From Nitrospira sp. (GTDB taxonomy: Bacteria; Nitrospirota; Nitrospiria; Nitrospirales; Nitrospiraceae), in contig JAFEBL010000006.1 in assembly GCA_018242665.1 (NCBI GenBank), positions 1 through 64,000 on the forward strand: a DNA stretch of 64,000 bases, read 5' to 3'. How positions within the stretch are numbered: the stretch's first letter is position 1; each line of letters starts with the position of its first letter. The notes under the pieces are model-generated. The model did not search any database. It was given only the letters and a program-made list of their open reading frames with translations, and was not told where the DNA came from. Positions 13,268 to 21,348 of this stretch are shown here, one piece after another. The translations under genes were made by a program, and so were the position numbers.

Positions 13268-14239
13268 ATGCAATACGTTCACCTCGGACGCTCCGGTTTG
13301 CGCGTCAGCCGCCTCTGTCTCGGCACAATGAACTTCGGCCCGCACACAACTGAAGCCGACAGCTTTCACATCATGGACCGCGCGCTTGAGCTCGGCATTA
13401 ACTTCTTTGACAGCGCCAATGTCTACGGATGGAAAGTCGGCGAAGGAATTACGGAGCAGATCGTCGGGCGCTGGCTTGCGCAAGACGGCGGTCGGCGCGA
13501 AAAGGTCGTGCTGGCGACCAAGGTGTACGGACGGATGGGCGATTGGCCCAATGAGTCACGCCTGTCGGCACGGCACATCAAACAGGCCTGTGAAGGCAGC
13601 CTGCGGCGCCTCCAGACTGATCACATCGATCTCTACCAGATGCACCATATTGATCGTGATTGCCCTTGGGAGGAAATCTGGCAAGCGATGGAGCAACTCT
13701 GCCGCGAGGGCAAGGTGCTCTATGTCGGCAGCAGCAATTTTGCCGGTTGGCACATCGCGCAAGCGCAGGAGCTGGCAAAATCGCGCCATTTCCTCGGACT
13801 CATATCCGAACAAAGCCTCTACAATCTCCTTGAACGCACCATCGAACTTGAAGTGATTCCCGCCTGCCAGGCCTATGGCCTCGGCATCATTCCCTGGAGT
13901 CCCCTCGCGCGAGGGTTGCTCGGCGGCGCCCTGGGATCCAAGGCCAACGGTCGTCGAGCCCAGGAGGACGTGCGCAAAGAGATGGACACCAACCGGCCAA
14001 AGCTGGACGCCTATGAGGGATTTTGCCAGCGGCACCAACTGACTCCCGCCGCCGTAGCTCTAGCCTGGTTGCTCCATCAACCGGCCGTGACGTCGCCCAT
14101 CATCGGGCCTCGCACCATGGAACAGTTGACCGGCGCCTTGCAGAGCCTGGACTTGTCGCTCAGTACGGAACAAAGACGGGAGTTAGACGAGATGTTTCCT
14201 GGTCCCGGCGGCGCAGCTCCGGAAGCCTATGCCTGGTAG
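13268..14239 (+). CDS. Aldo/keto reductase
   Basis: It is a 323-residue NADPH-dependent oxidoreductase of the AKR superfamily with a TIM-barrel fold. Catalytic residues are visible: Asp and Tyr in FFDSANVYG (about residues 46-54), Lys in VVLATKVYG (about 84-92) and His in LYQMHHIDRD (about 124). The C-terminal cofactor segment SPIIGPRTMEQL is present. The overall pattern matches the YghZ/GSP69-like branch (SRLCLGTMNFG at the N-terminus). The ATG at 13268 follows AAGGAGG at ideal spacing, so the longer upstream frame is rejected. The substrate is unknown; detoxification of reactive carbonyls is a typical role. Confidence 0.92.
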   Translation: MQYVHLGRSGLRVSRLCLGTMNFGPHTTEADSFHIMDRALELGINFFDSANVYGWKVGEGITEQIVGRWLAQDGGRREKVVLATKVYGRMGDWPNESRLSARHIKQACEGSLRRLQTDHIDLYQMHHIDRDCPWEEIWQAMEQLCREGKVLYVGSSNFAGWHIAQAQELAKSRHFLGLISEQSLYNLLERTIELEVIPACQAYGLGIIPWSPLARGLLGGALGSKANGRRAQEDVRKEMDTNRPKLDAYEGFCQRHQLTPAAVALAWLLHQPAVTSPIIGPRTMEQLTGALQSLDLSLSTEQRRELDEMFPGPGGAAPEAYAW

Positions 14240-14405
14240 GCCTCTGTCGAACAAGGACAGCTGCGGCACAAGGTGCCACCACTGTCCTTATCATTCTTGA
14301 TCATCTTCTCCGCCAATCGCTCCGCGCTCTACTCCGTCGGAGGCATCCTCCTTGCGTCTACTCATGGGCCTACCACCCACCACCTTCATGAGCAGGAGGC
14401 CCTCC

Positions 14406-14708
14406 ATGCCGCCACATTCCATTCCCAGCAAGCCAGGCGCAGGAATCTCCACCACCTCCGCCACCAAACCTGCCAATTTGACATGCTCACACTGTCAAGG
14501 ACACCTCGTTGCCGATCTGTATTTTGACAGGGTCGACTCCGCCGGCCATGTTTGGATTCGCGTACGCCGTTGTGTCAGATGCGGACATATAGAAGAGGCC
14601 GGACAAGGCGGACTCGCATCACTCATCCAAGGCAGGAAAAGCCTCCGGAAGCAGGAAGGCACATCGCAGGAAGGATTGGATGACGAAATAATTGTGCTAG
14701 GGACGTGA
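14406..14708 (+). CDS. Small zinc-ribbon protein, hypothetical
   Basis: The product is 100 residues. The ATG at 14406 follows AGGAGG by six bases, which favours it over upstream ATGs. After a disordered Ser/Pro-rich N-terminus it carries LTCSHCQGHLV (about residues 27-37) and RRCVRCGHIEE (about 55-65), two CxxC pairs about 24 residues apart. This fits a single treble-clef or zinc-ribbon site. No known family is recognised. Its last 12 bases overlap the 3' end of the convergent VanZ-like gene. Confidence 0.65.
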   Translation: MPPHSIPSKPGAGISTTSATKPANLTCSHCQGHLVADLYFDRVDSAGHVWIRVRRCVRCGHIEEAGQGGLASLIQGRKSLRKQEGTSQEGLDDEIIVLGT

Positions 14709-15155
14709 TCGCGATGCGGTATCTGCGCGCCGGTGTCGGTTCAGAACCGCCCACCCCCAAGCCCCTGCGGTGCCGCCTATCGTATCGGCCACGAGATCGA
14801 GGACATCCGCTTCGCGGAACGGCACAAACCATTGATGAGTTTCGTCACTGAGGCCATAGAGTGCGGCCCCGATTGCCGCCGCCGCCACAGCATGCCGCGC
14901 TATCCACTCCCCTGAGGCATGCCGACATGCCCGAAACAACAACGCTCCCAGCATCGTGTATTCGCAGAAGTGGAGAACCTTGTCGGAAAGCTTCTGCAGA
15001 AACGAAGCGAGCACTTCAGGCGGACTCGACAGGGATGATCCGTAAAAAATGAGTCCCGCATACAGCGCCACCGGCCCCCAATACTGCAAGAGCGATGACG
15101 GCGTCACGAGACTTCCTCTCCGGAAGCCGGCGGAGAGAATTTGATCAGAGGCCAT
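14697..15155 (-). CDS. VanZ-like family membrane protein
   Basis: It is a 152-residue inner-membrane protein with about four hydrophobic segments (YWGPVALYAGLIFYGSS, a helix around LGALLFRACR, AVAAAAIGAALYG, and a C-terminal glycine-rich helix). The conserved VanZ features SDKVLHFCEYTMLG and LSDETHQWFVPFREADVLDLVAD are clear. VanZ-like proteins are widespread and mostly of unknown function; VanZ itself gives low-level teicoplanin resistance, and a role in resistance here is not implied. The gene is convergent with the small zinc-ribbon gene and divergent from the GH57 gene. Confidence 0.87.
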   Translation of the reverse strand: MASDQILSAGFRRGSLVTPSSLLQYWGPVALYAGLIFYGSSLSSPPEVLASFLQKLSDKVLHFCEYTMLGALLFRACRHASGEWIARHAVAAAAIGAALYGLSDETHQWFVPFREADVLDLVADTIGGTAGAWGWAVLNRHRRADTASRSRP

Positions 15156-15304
15156 CGTACCGTCGTCTTCCGGTTCTCACCTGATTCGTTCTGACACAAC
15201 CATCACTCACGAAGAAGCTCGCGTAAGAGTTTCGAACCTGCCGTTTCGTTGCAACCCCTCTACCCCTATGACATACTGCCCGTGAGTCTGCAAGAAACTT
15301 CCCG

Positions 15305-17503
15305 ATGAAAACTGTTCAGCTCTGTTTTCTCTGGCATATGCACCAGCCGTACTACACGGACCCGCTCACGGGGTCTGCGAGTATGCCCTGGGTCCGCCTG
15401 CATGCGACGAAGGCCTACTATGACATGGCCTTCCTGCTCGATCGTTTTCCACAGGCCCGTTCAACCTTCAACTTCACGCCGTCGCTTCTCCTGCAACTTG
15501 AGGAGTTTTCCGCTGGTCGCGTGCGGGATCTCTTCCTGGAGTATGCCCAACGTCCGGCCACCGACCTGAGCCCGACCGAAAAAGCCTTCCTCATCCGCCA
15601 TTTTTTTTCGGCCAACTGGGCCACGATGGTGCGCCCATTTTCCCGCTATCAAGAGTTGCTGGTGAAGCGCGGCCTCGATGTCCGAGGGCAGGACTTGGAG
15701 CGGCTGGCCAAGCAGTTCTCCACGCAGGACTTGCTTGATTTACAGGTGTGGCACAATTTGGCCTGGTTCGGCTACGGCAGCCTGGAGCGATTCCCGCGCC
15801 TGGCGGAACTGCGCGCAAAAAACCGCGGATTCACGGAGGAGGACAAGCAGGAAGTGCTGGCGCTGCAACAAACGGCCATCAGGCAGATCATCCCAATGTA
15901 CCGCGCGCTGCAGGACCGTGACCAGATCGAACTGACCACCACTCCGTTCTTTCACCCGATCCTTCCGCTGGTCATCGATTCGGAGTTCACGCGCCGCGCC
16001 AGACCAGATCTCCCACTGCCCGCACGGTTCCATGCGCCGGCAGATGCGGAAGCCCAGGTTCGGCGAGCAGTCGAATATCACACGCAGACGTTCGGTCGAG
16101 CCCCGGTCGGGCTCTGGCCGTCCGAAGGATCGGTCTGTCCCGAAGTGTTGCCGATCGTGGGCAAGGCCGGCATCCGCTGGCTCGCAACGGACGAGGGCAT
16201 TCTGTATCGCTCGCTCCAGATGGCGGGCCAGACGTGGAACCGCCACTATCATCTCTATCAGCCCTACCGGGTCGGCACAGATGCCCAGCCCTTGTCGATC
16301 TTGTTTCGCGACCGTGAGATCTCGGACGCCTTCGGCTTCATCTACCACAAGACCACGCCCGAATCCGCCGCCGACGACGTGCTGCGCCGGATTCGCAGCC
16401 TGGCCTACGACATCCCGCTGGAGAACGGCATCATCGGCGTGATTCTGGACGGAGAAAATCCCTGGGAGCATTACCATGATGGGGGCGAGCGGTTTCTCTC
16501 GCTGTTGTTCCAGGCATTTGAACCGGATGGCCTGCAGGTTGGCCAAGGGATCCGTGTCCGCTTGAATACCGTGGCACGCGCCATGGAAACGGCTCCGCCA
16601 CGCGAGCACCTTGCCCAACTCCATTCCGGCTCCTGGATCAATCAGGACTTTAAAATCTGGATCGGCCATCAGGAAGACAACCGCGGCTGGGATCTGCTGC
16701 AACATACGCGGTCTCGTCTGGTCGAACTGACGCCATCCCTCGCCCCCGATCGCGCGCGAGCCGCCTGGGACGAGTTGTATGCCGCGGAGGGAAGCGACTG
16801 GTTCTGGTGGTACGGCGACGACTTCGACACGGACTACAAACAGGAGTTCGACCGCCTATTCCGCACCCACCTGCGCAATGTCTGGACCTATGCCGGCATG
16901 ACGCCGCCGGAAATTTTGAATCAGCCTCTGGTGGAAGCCCGCACTCCGCAAGGCCTGGATCTGGTGCAGCAACCGCTGTCCCTCATCACCCCAATCCTGG
17001 ACGGCATGGCCTCAAATTTTTTCGAGTGGCGCGGGGCCGGTAGCATCAACCCGACGCCGCCTCTGGGCGCGATGTGGAAATCCGAAGGGCTCTTCACCGC
17101 GATCTTCTTTGGATTCGACCGCGAGCATTTGTACCTTCGCTTGGATCTTGATGAGGCATCGGCACCACGTCAGGAGCACTGCACCGCGGACCTGTACATC
17201 GGGTCGGGCATCCAACAGTATCGCCTATCATTTCCCCTGGCAGACGCCGACCGGTTTCTGCTGGCGCGGGCAGACGAGTCCGGCACCTATCGCGACGTCG
17301 GGTCGTATAGCACGATCTGTCGCCGGAAAATTCTGGAACTGGGGGTCGCGTTCAAAGACCTGGAGATCGAAGTCGGCACGGAATTGCGGTTGACGCTCAC
17401 GGTTTCGGAACATGGAATGGAAATCGGCCGCTATCCCCATCATGCCCCGGCGACCTTCAATCGACCGGACGACGACTTCGCGTCGACGATGTGGCGCGTC
17501 TAG
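15305..17503 (+). CDS. Glycoside hydrolase family 57 protein
   Basis: The 732-residue protein starts with LCFLWHMHQPYY, the first conserved region of GH57 enzymes (alpha-amylase, 4-alpha-glucanotransferase and branching-type activities on alpha-glucans). The nucleophile region is GLWPSEGSVCPEV (about residue 260) with Glu as the expected nucleophile. The acid/base region is GVILDGENPWEHYHDGG (about residue 378), with Asp as candidate. No signal peptide is seen, so a cytoplasmic role in glycogen or maltodextrin metabolism is likely. The C-terminal 200 residues look like a beta-rich accessory domain. The following galT gene, 41 bases away, supports an alpha-glucan or sugar-phosphate context. 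The exact reaction is not decidable. Confidence 0.9.
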   Translation: MKTVQLCFLWHMHQPYYTDPLTGSASMPWVRLHATKAYYDMAFLLDRFPQARSTFNFTPSLLLQLEEFSAGRVRDLFLEYAQRPATDLSPTEKAFLIRHFFSANWATMVRPFSRYQELLVKRGLDVRGQDLERLAKQFSTQDLLDLQVWHNLAWFGYGSLERFPRLAELRAKNRGFTEEDKQEVLALQQTAIRQIIPMYRALQDRDQIELTTTPFFHPILPLVIDSEFTRRARPDLPLPARFHAPADAEAQVRRAVEYHTQTFGRAPVGLWPSEGSVCPEVLPIVGKAGIRWLATDEGILYRSLQMAGQTWNRHYHLYQPYRVGTDAQPLSILFRDREISDAFGFIYHKTTPESAADDVLRRIRSLAYDIPLENGIIGVILDGENPWEHYHDGGERFLSLLFQAFEPDGLQVGQGIRVRLNTVARAMETAPPREHLAQLHSGSWINQDFKIWIGHQEDNRGWDLLQHTRSRLVELTPSLAPDRARAAWDELYAAEGSDWFWWYGDDFDTDYKQEFDRLFRTHLRNVWTYAGMTPPEILNQPLVEARTPQGLDLVQQPLSLITPILDGMASNFFEWRGAGSINPTPPLGAMWKSEGLFTAIFFGFDREHLYLRLDLDEASAPRQEHCTADLYIGSGIQQYRLSFPLADADRFLLARADESGTYRDVGSYSTICRRKILELGVAFKDLEIEVGTELRLTLTVSEHGMEIGRYPHHAPATFNRPDDDFASTMWRV

Positions 17504-17544
17504 CAGGATGCGGACACGCATTACAGTGACCCTGAGGAGACACA

Positions 17545-18546
17545 ATGCCTGAGTTACGTAGAGACCCGATCGTCGGCCGGTGGGTGATCATCTCCACCGA
17601 GCGAAGCGGCCGCCCGCAGGATGTCCATATGCCGTCCGCGCCGCTCCCGTCAGCCGCCCTCTGTCCATTCTGTCCAGGACAAGAACGGCTCACCCCGCAC
17701 GAGATCCTTGCCTACCGGCCGCATGCGTCCGAGCCGAATGGCCCCAATTGGACCGTGCGCGTCATTCCCAATAAGTTTCCCGCGCTGCACGTGGAGGGAG
17801 ACATGGGACGTGAAGGGCTCGGCCTGTATGACCGCATGAACGGCATCGGCGCCCATGAGGTCATCATTGAAACCCCGACCCACAAAGAACACCTGGCCGA
17901 TCTACCGGTCAAGCGCGTGGAGGATGTGCTCTGGGCGTACCGCGACCGCATTCTCGATCTCAAAAAGGATCTGCGGTTACGCTACATCCTGATCTTTAAG
18001 AACCATGGCGCGGCAGCCGGCGCCACCTTGGAACACAGCCATTCGCAATTGATCGCCCTGCCGGTGGTTCCGACCAGCGTGCTCGAAGAAATCGACGGCT
18101 GCCGACAACACTTCCAGCAGAAGGAACGCTGCATTTACTGCGATATCCTGCGGCAGGAATCGTCGGAAGGGGCGCGAGTCGTCCTGGAGAACCCGGAGTT
18201 TCTCTGCATCACGCCCTACGCCGCGCGCTTTCCCTTTGAGATGTGGATCCTGCCGAAACGGCATGCGGGATATTTTGAGGAGTGCCAGCGCACGCAGTTC
18301 GAGTTTCTCGCCCCGATCCTCGGGGAAGCGCTCCGGCGCATGGATGCGGTCCTGGCGCATCCGGCCTACAACTTCATCCTGCACAGCTCTCCCTTGCATG
18401 AAAAGACCGGAGACTTTTACCACTGGCATATCGAGATCATTCCTAAACTCACGCAGGTCGCGGGATTCGAGTGGGGCACGGGATTCTACATCAACCCCGT
18501 CTCACCGGAAGAAGCCGCCGAGTGCCTGCGGGAGGCCGTCCTCTAG
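17545..18546 (+). CDS. galT: Galactose-1-phosphate uridylyltransferase family protein
   Basis: The 333-residue HIT-superfamily transferase swaps UMP between UDP-glucose and galactose-1-phosphate. Zinc ligands CPFCPGQE lie near residue 38. The catalytic block LEHSHSQLIALP (about residue 164) has the two histidines of the HxH motif, with Ser where E. coli GalT has Pro and Ser where it has Gly. The C-terminal histidine cluster FYHWHIEIIPKL (about 292) is also present. The start follows GAGGAGACACA. Since GH57 lies immediately upstream, a role with glucose-1-phosphate (as in ADP- or UDP-glucose phosphorylase relatives) is an alternative to galactose metabolism. Confidence 0.88.
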   Translation: MPELRRDPIVGRWVIISTERSGRPQDVHMPSAPLPSAALCPFCPGQERLTPHEILAYRPHASEPNGPNWTVRVIPNKFPALHVEGDMGREGLGLYDRMNGIGAHEVIIETPTHKEHLADLPVKRVEDVLWAYRDRILDLKKDLRLRYILIFKNHGAAAGATLEHSHSQLIALPVVPTSVLEEIDGCRQHFQQKERCIYCDILRQESSEGARVVLENPEFLCITPYAARFPFEMWILPKRHAGYFEECQRTQFEFLAPILGEALRRMDAVLAHPAYNFILHSSPLHEKTGDFYHWHIEIIPKLTQVAGFEWGTGFYINPVSPEEAAECLREAVL

Positions 18547-18641
18547 ATGAAACCGGACGGGTCGCCTTAATCGTCCACCTGCCATCGCGCCGAAGAAACA
18601 GACGGCGCATCATCCACTGCATTCCCGCACATCTTCCGTGA

Positions 18642-19330
18642 ATGAAACGAGCGAGTCTTCCAATCATCAGCGTCGTCCTGGGAACCCTGCTGGCGCTCCT
18701 GGCTATGGAAACGGTGTTGCCGAGAGCCTGCTGACATACAAGAATGAACCGGGGCACGCCTATTTCGTGGAGGATGGCGAGGGAGCACTGACGCTCCAAC
18801 GCATCGATTATCAGCCGTCATGGTAGCGGCGCATCATTCGCCGGTCAGCCCTGGTACGTTATGTAACGTTGAACACGGATGTGCTTAATTTTCTCTTGAA
18901 GTGGCAACACCTGCCGTTCGGACGACCGTCCAACCACCTCGCATTCGTTGGGAACACCGCGGCCCAGACCGACCCAGTGCGAATTGCAGATGCGCATCGA
19001 GCGATCGACACGTTCCTCGCACGCGTCGGAGGAACCGCCGGTCTCCTACCACAGCGCATCCTGTTCGCAGTGGACGGCATGCGCCCGCACATCTATGATG
19101 CCACCGGGTCCTACTTTGATGTCGTGCGGCGATACTTTATGGAGCAGGCCCGGCGGCGTGGGTTCGAGGTCCTGGACCTGCAACCTCAGTTTATCCAGCA
19201 TTTTGCTCAGTACCAGCACCCGATGAAATTCCCGACCGACAACCATTGGAATTCATTGGGACATGAGGTCGCTGAACAGGCCCTCACTGATTCCGCCCTG
19301 TATGGCTGGTTCCGCAGCCTCGCCCCGTAA
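18642..19330 (+). pseudogene. Decayed SGNH-hydrolase-type gene
   Basis: The pieces of one gene are readable across two frames. From ATG 18642 the sequence encodes a membrane-anchor N-terminus (MKRASLPIISVVLGTLLALL and on to VLPRAC, then a stop). In the next frame it continues as HAYFVEDGEGALTLQRIDY to QPSW, meets TAG at 18824-18826, and then reads on as RRIIRRSALVRYVTLNTDVL through to the C-terminal DNHWNSLGHEVAEQAL. In related cell-surface SGNH proteins the tryptophan is usually followed by a second Trp and basic residues, so TAG probably replaced TGG. The segment with the catalytic GDS motif is missing. I infer a deletion, a frameshift and a nonsense change. The C-terminal 153-residue frame alone could still be translated but would lack the nucleophile. 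Confidence 0.7.
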
Positions 19331-19599
19331 CGCTTCTCCTGATCGCCAACCGATCCGGCCACTCCCTGCCATACCTCGACACACGTGATTAGACAAATTC
19401 CAATCGATACCTGGATTTTGTCTAGTAGCTTTTCTTGCAATCCTTCGTAAGCGAGCGTATACAAACCAGGGTGCATCCCTAGGGCCTTCGTGGTATGCAA
19501 TCGTCATTCACGCGCGAGCGCAGACATGCACACATTCATTCCAAGGATCGGGATGGGGAGGCAGGAGCTACCGGGAGGGTAGAAGGATAGGAGGAGAGA

Positions 19600-19752
19600 G
19601 TGAACGGACAGAACCTCGATTTTAAAACCTCATCATTCAGTGCGCTGGACGTGACCAATCAGAAATTTAAACGTCTGGCATTGGCGTCAGCGATGTTGTT
19701 CCTCGGCGTCGTCGGCTGGCTGATCTATCAAATGATCCAGGGCATCAAGTAA
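19600..19752 (+). CDS. 50-residue putative membrane-anchored protein
   Basis: A GTG start at 19600 is preceded by GGAGGAGAGA, a strong ribosome-binding site. The product has a polar N-terminal half (starting [17 protein letters not shown]) and a basic turn (KFKRL), followed by one hydrophobic helix (about residues 28-46, [18 protein letters not shown]) and a short charged tail. It resembles other single-pass small proteins, but I recognise no family. It lies between the SGNH remnant and the TtuB-like gene, in the same orientation. Confidence 0.6.
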   Translation: MNGQNLDFKTSSFSALDVTNQKFKRLALASAMLFLGVVGWLIYQMIQGIK

Positions 19753-19891
19753 CGACTCCCGCCGGTTTCCCAGGCCTCCAGTCGGCCCACCTCGACATCG
19801 AGCGCCCCAGTGTGACCTCCTCTGCCTGCCTGGTTTCCTCAGGACGCCTGCTCCGATTGCAATCCCGCGCGCGTCAGCCGTATCATCGCGC

Positions 19892-20089
19892 ATGCTCGTG
19901 CAACTCAGTCACCCGAATCGTCAGGTCGAGATCAAAGGGCCCAAGCGCACCAAAGACTTGTTGCGCGAACTCAATCTCGTCATGGAAGCGCACTTGGTGA
20001 TTCGGGGTGATGAACTCGTCACGGAAGATGAAATACTGGCCGATGCCGATCAGATTGAGATCCGCCCGGTGATCTCCGGCGGAATCTAG
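19892..20089 (+). CDS. Ubiquitin-like sulfur carrier, TtuB/MoaD/ThiS type
   Basis: The 65-residue beta-grasp protein matches Thermus TtuB in layout: an N-terminal strand, RTKDLLRELNL, then VIRGDELVTEDEILADADQI, ending in VISGGI. TtuB carries a thiocarboxylate on its C-terminal glycine and donates sulfur to the tRNA thiolase TtuA for 2-thioribothymidine at position 54. A TtuA-like gene lies 103 bases downstream, which strongly supports this pairing. Unlike TtuB, the protein ends Gly-Gly-Ile, so the last residue would have to be removed before activation. The ATG at 19892 has no obvious ribosome-binding site. Confidence 0.82.
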   Translation: MLVQLSHPNRQVEIKGPKRTKDLLRELNLVMEAHLVIRGDELVTEDEILADADQIEIRPVISGGI

Positions 20090-20090
20090 C

Positions 20091-20182
20091 CATCAGCGGT
20101 CCGCAATCAGCTCTCAGCCGAGGAATCGATATGACGCGATCCCTTCTGTCGCTGAACGCTGATCGCTGAATACTGACCGCTT
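20091..20182. repeat. Imperfect inverted array of TCAGC-type short repeats
   Basis: The gap between the ttuB-like and ttuA-like genes contains TCAGC words on the left (20093-20118, e.g. ATCAGCTCTCAGC) and the complementary GCTGA words on the right (20150-20182, e.g. GCTGAACGCTGATCGCTGA). They can pair imperfectly around the core at 20119-20149. The seven-base periodicity (GCTGAAC, GCTGATC, GCTGAAT) resembles the hairpin at 11935-12007 in style, though the word differs. It may influence expression of the second gene of the pair. Confidence 0.5.
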
Positions 20183-20192
20183 GTGAGAAGCC

Positions 20193-21134
20193 ATGAACTG
20201 CACAAAATGCCCGACCAGTACCCGAGCGGTGATCGGCCTCCCGCGCCACAATGCCGCCTTCTGTAAAAGCTGCTTCATCACCTTTGTCCACGAACAGGTC
20301 GCCCGGGCGATCAAATCGTTCAAGATGCTGTCGCACGAAGACCGCATTCTTGTGGCAGTGTCCGGCGGCAAAGACAGCTTGGCGCTCTGGCACATTCTCC
20401 TGACCCTCGGCTATCGCGCCGATGCGCTCTACGTCAACCTCGGCATCGGCAGCTATTCCGAGGAATCACACCGAAAAGTCCGGCACTATGCCGACACCGT
20501 TGCCGCCGGTTATGGCGCGAAACTCCTGGTGCATGTCGTCGAGCAAGAAGCCGGGGCCGGCATTCGAGAGTTAGCCACGATTCTCCATCGTCCGACCTGC
20601 TCGACCTGCGGTACCATCAAACGCTATCAGTTCAATCGGGCCGCGATCGAGCAAGAATATGATGTGATGGCCACCGGCCACAATCTCGATGACGAAGCGG
20701 CGCGACTGCTGGGCAACGTGCTGCACTGGCAAAACGACTATTTGGATAAGCAGAGCCCGACCCTGCCGGCGTCGGTGGAAGGATTTGCAAAGAAGGTCAA
20801 ACCCCTCTGTCGGTTGTCCGAGCGGGAAATTGCCGCCTATGCCGTGGTGAATCGCCTCGACTACATCGTTGAAGAATGCCCGATGGCCAAGGGCTCCAAG
20901 ATGATTTTGTATAAGGAAGTGCTCAATCGATTGGAAACGGAATCACCCGGGACCAAGCAGCGCTTCTACTGGGGCTTTCTCGACAAACAAGCCAAGCCGG
21001 ATGCGCCGGCCGAGTCCATGGCGGACAAGGATCAGCGTACCCTTGTGCCCTGCGACTCCTGCGGGCAGCCTACCACCGCCGGCACATGCACCTATTGCAA
21101 GATGATGGCGAAGGCGAAACGATCCGCAGTATGA
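20193..21134 (+). CDS. tRNA 2-thiolation enzyme, TtuA/Ncs6-like
   Basis: It is a 313-residue PP-loop ATPase. The N-terminal zinc site has CTKC and CKSC pairs, the PP-loop is VAVSGGKDSLALW (about residues 51-63), and the catalytic cysteines are in CSTCGTIKRY (about 134) and in the ECPMAKGSK region. ATGHNLDDEAA is the typical adenylation helix, and a C-terminal zinc ribbon follows (CDSCGQPTT, then CTYC). This is the TtuA/TIGR00269 architecture, in which an Fe-S cluster and a sulfur carrier thiolate a tRNA uridine. Which tRNA position is modified (54 as in TtuA, or 34 as in Ncs6) cannot be told from sequence; the adjacent TtuB-like gene favours position 54. Confidence 0.87.
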   Translation: MNCTKCPTSTRAVIGLPRHNAAFCKSCFITFVHEQVARAIKSFKMLSHEDRILVAVSGGKDSLALWHILLTLGYRADALYVNLGIGSYSEESHRKVRHYADTVAAGYGAKLLVHVVEQEAGAGIRELATILHRPTCSTCGTIKRYQFNRAAIEQEYDVMATGHNLDDEAARLLGNVLHWQNDYLDKQSPTLPASVEGFAKKVKPLCRLSEREIAAYAVVNRLDYIVEECPMAKGSKMILYKEVLNRLETESPGTKQRFYWGFLDKQAKPDAPAESMADKDQRTLVPCDSCGQPTTAGTCTYCKMMAKAKRSAV

Positions 21135-21348
21135 TTGCCGCCATGGTGGCATGTATCCAGTTTGATACGCGTTTCCAATCTTCACACGGTTACCTACCCA
21201 ACCTATCCTTGGTCTTCATCGCCTTCTGGTCCTGCACGCAGATGGCCTGGGGCTGTCCGAATACAATCACAAGAGATGGTGGCACGGTGCTTGCCCTACT
21301 CATGAGTGTCCACCACAGCATCTCACCCATCTCCAGCGAGTCCCCGAT

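Noticed and set aside
15740-16705. 321-residue minus-strand frame opposite GH57
   Set aside because: No family content; the GH57 coding frame on the other strand has catalytic motifs throughout.
19389-19424. Possible hairpin AGACAAA/TTTTGTCT as a terminator
   Set aside because: Short, AT-rich and without a T-run directly after the stem; not strong enough to call.
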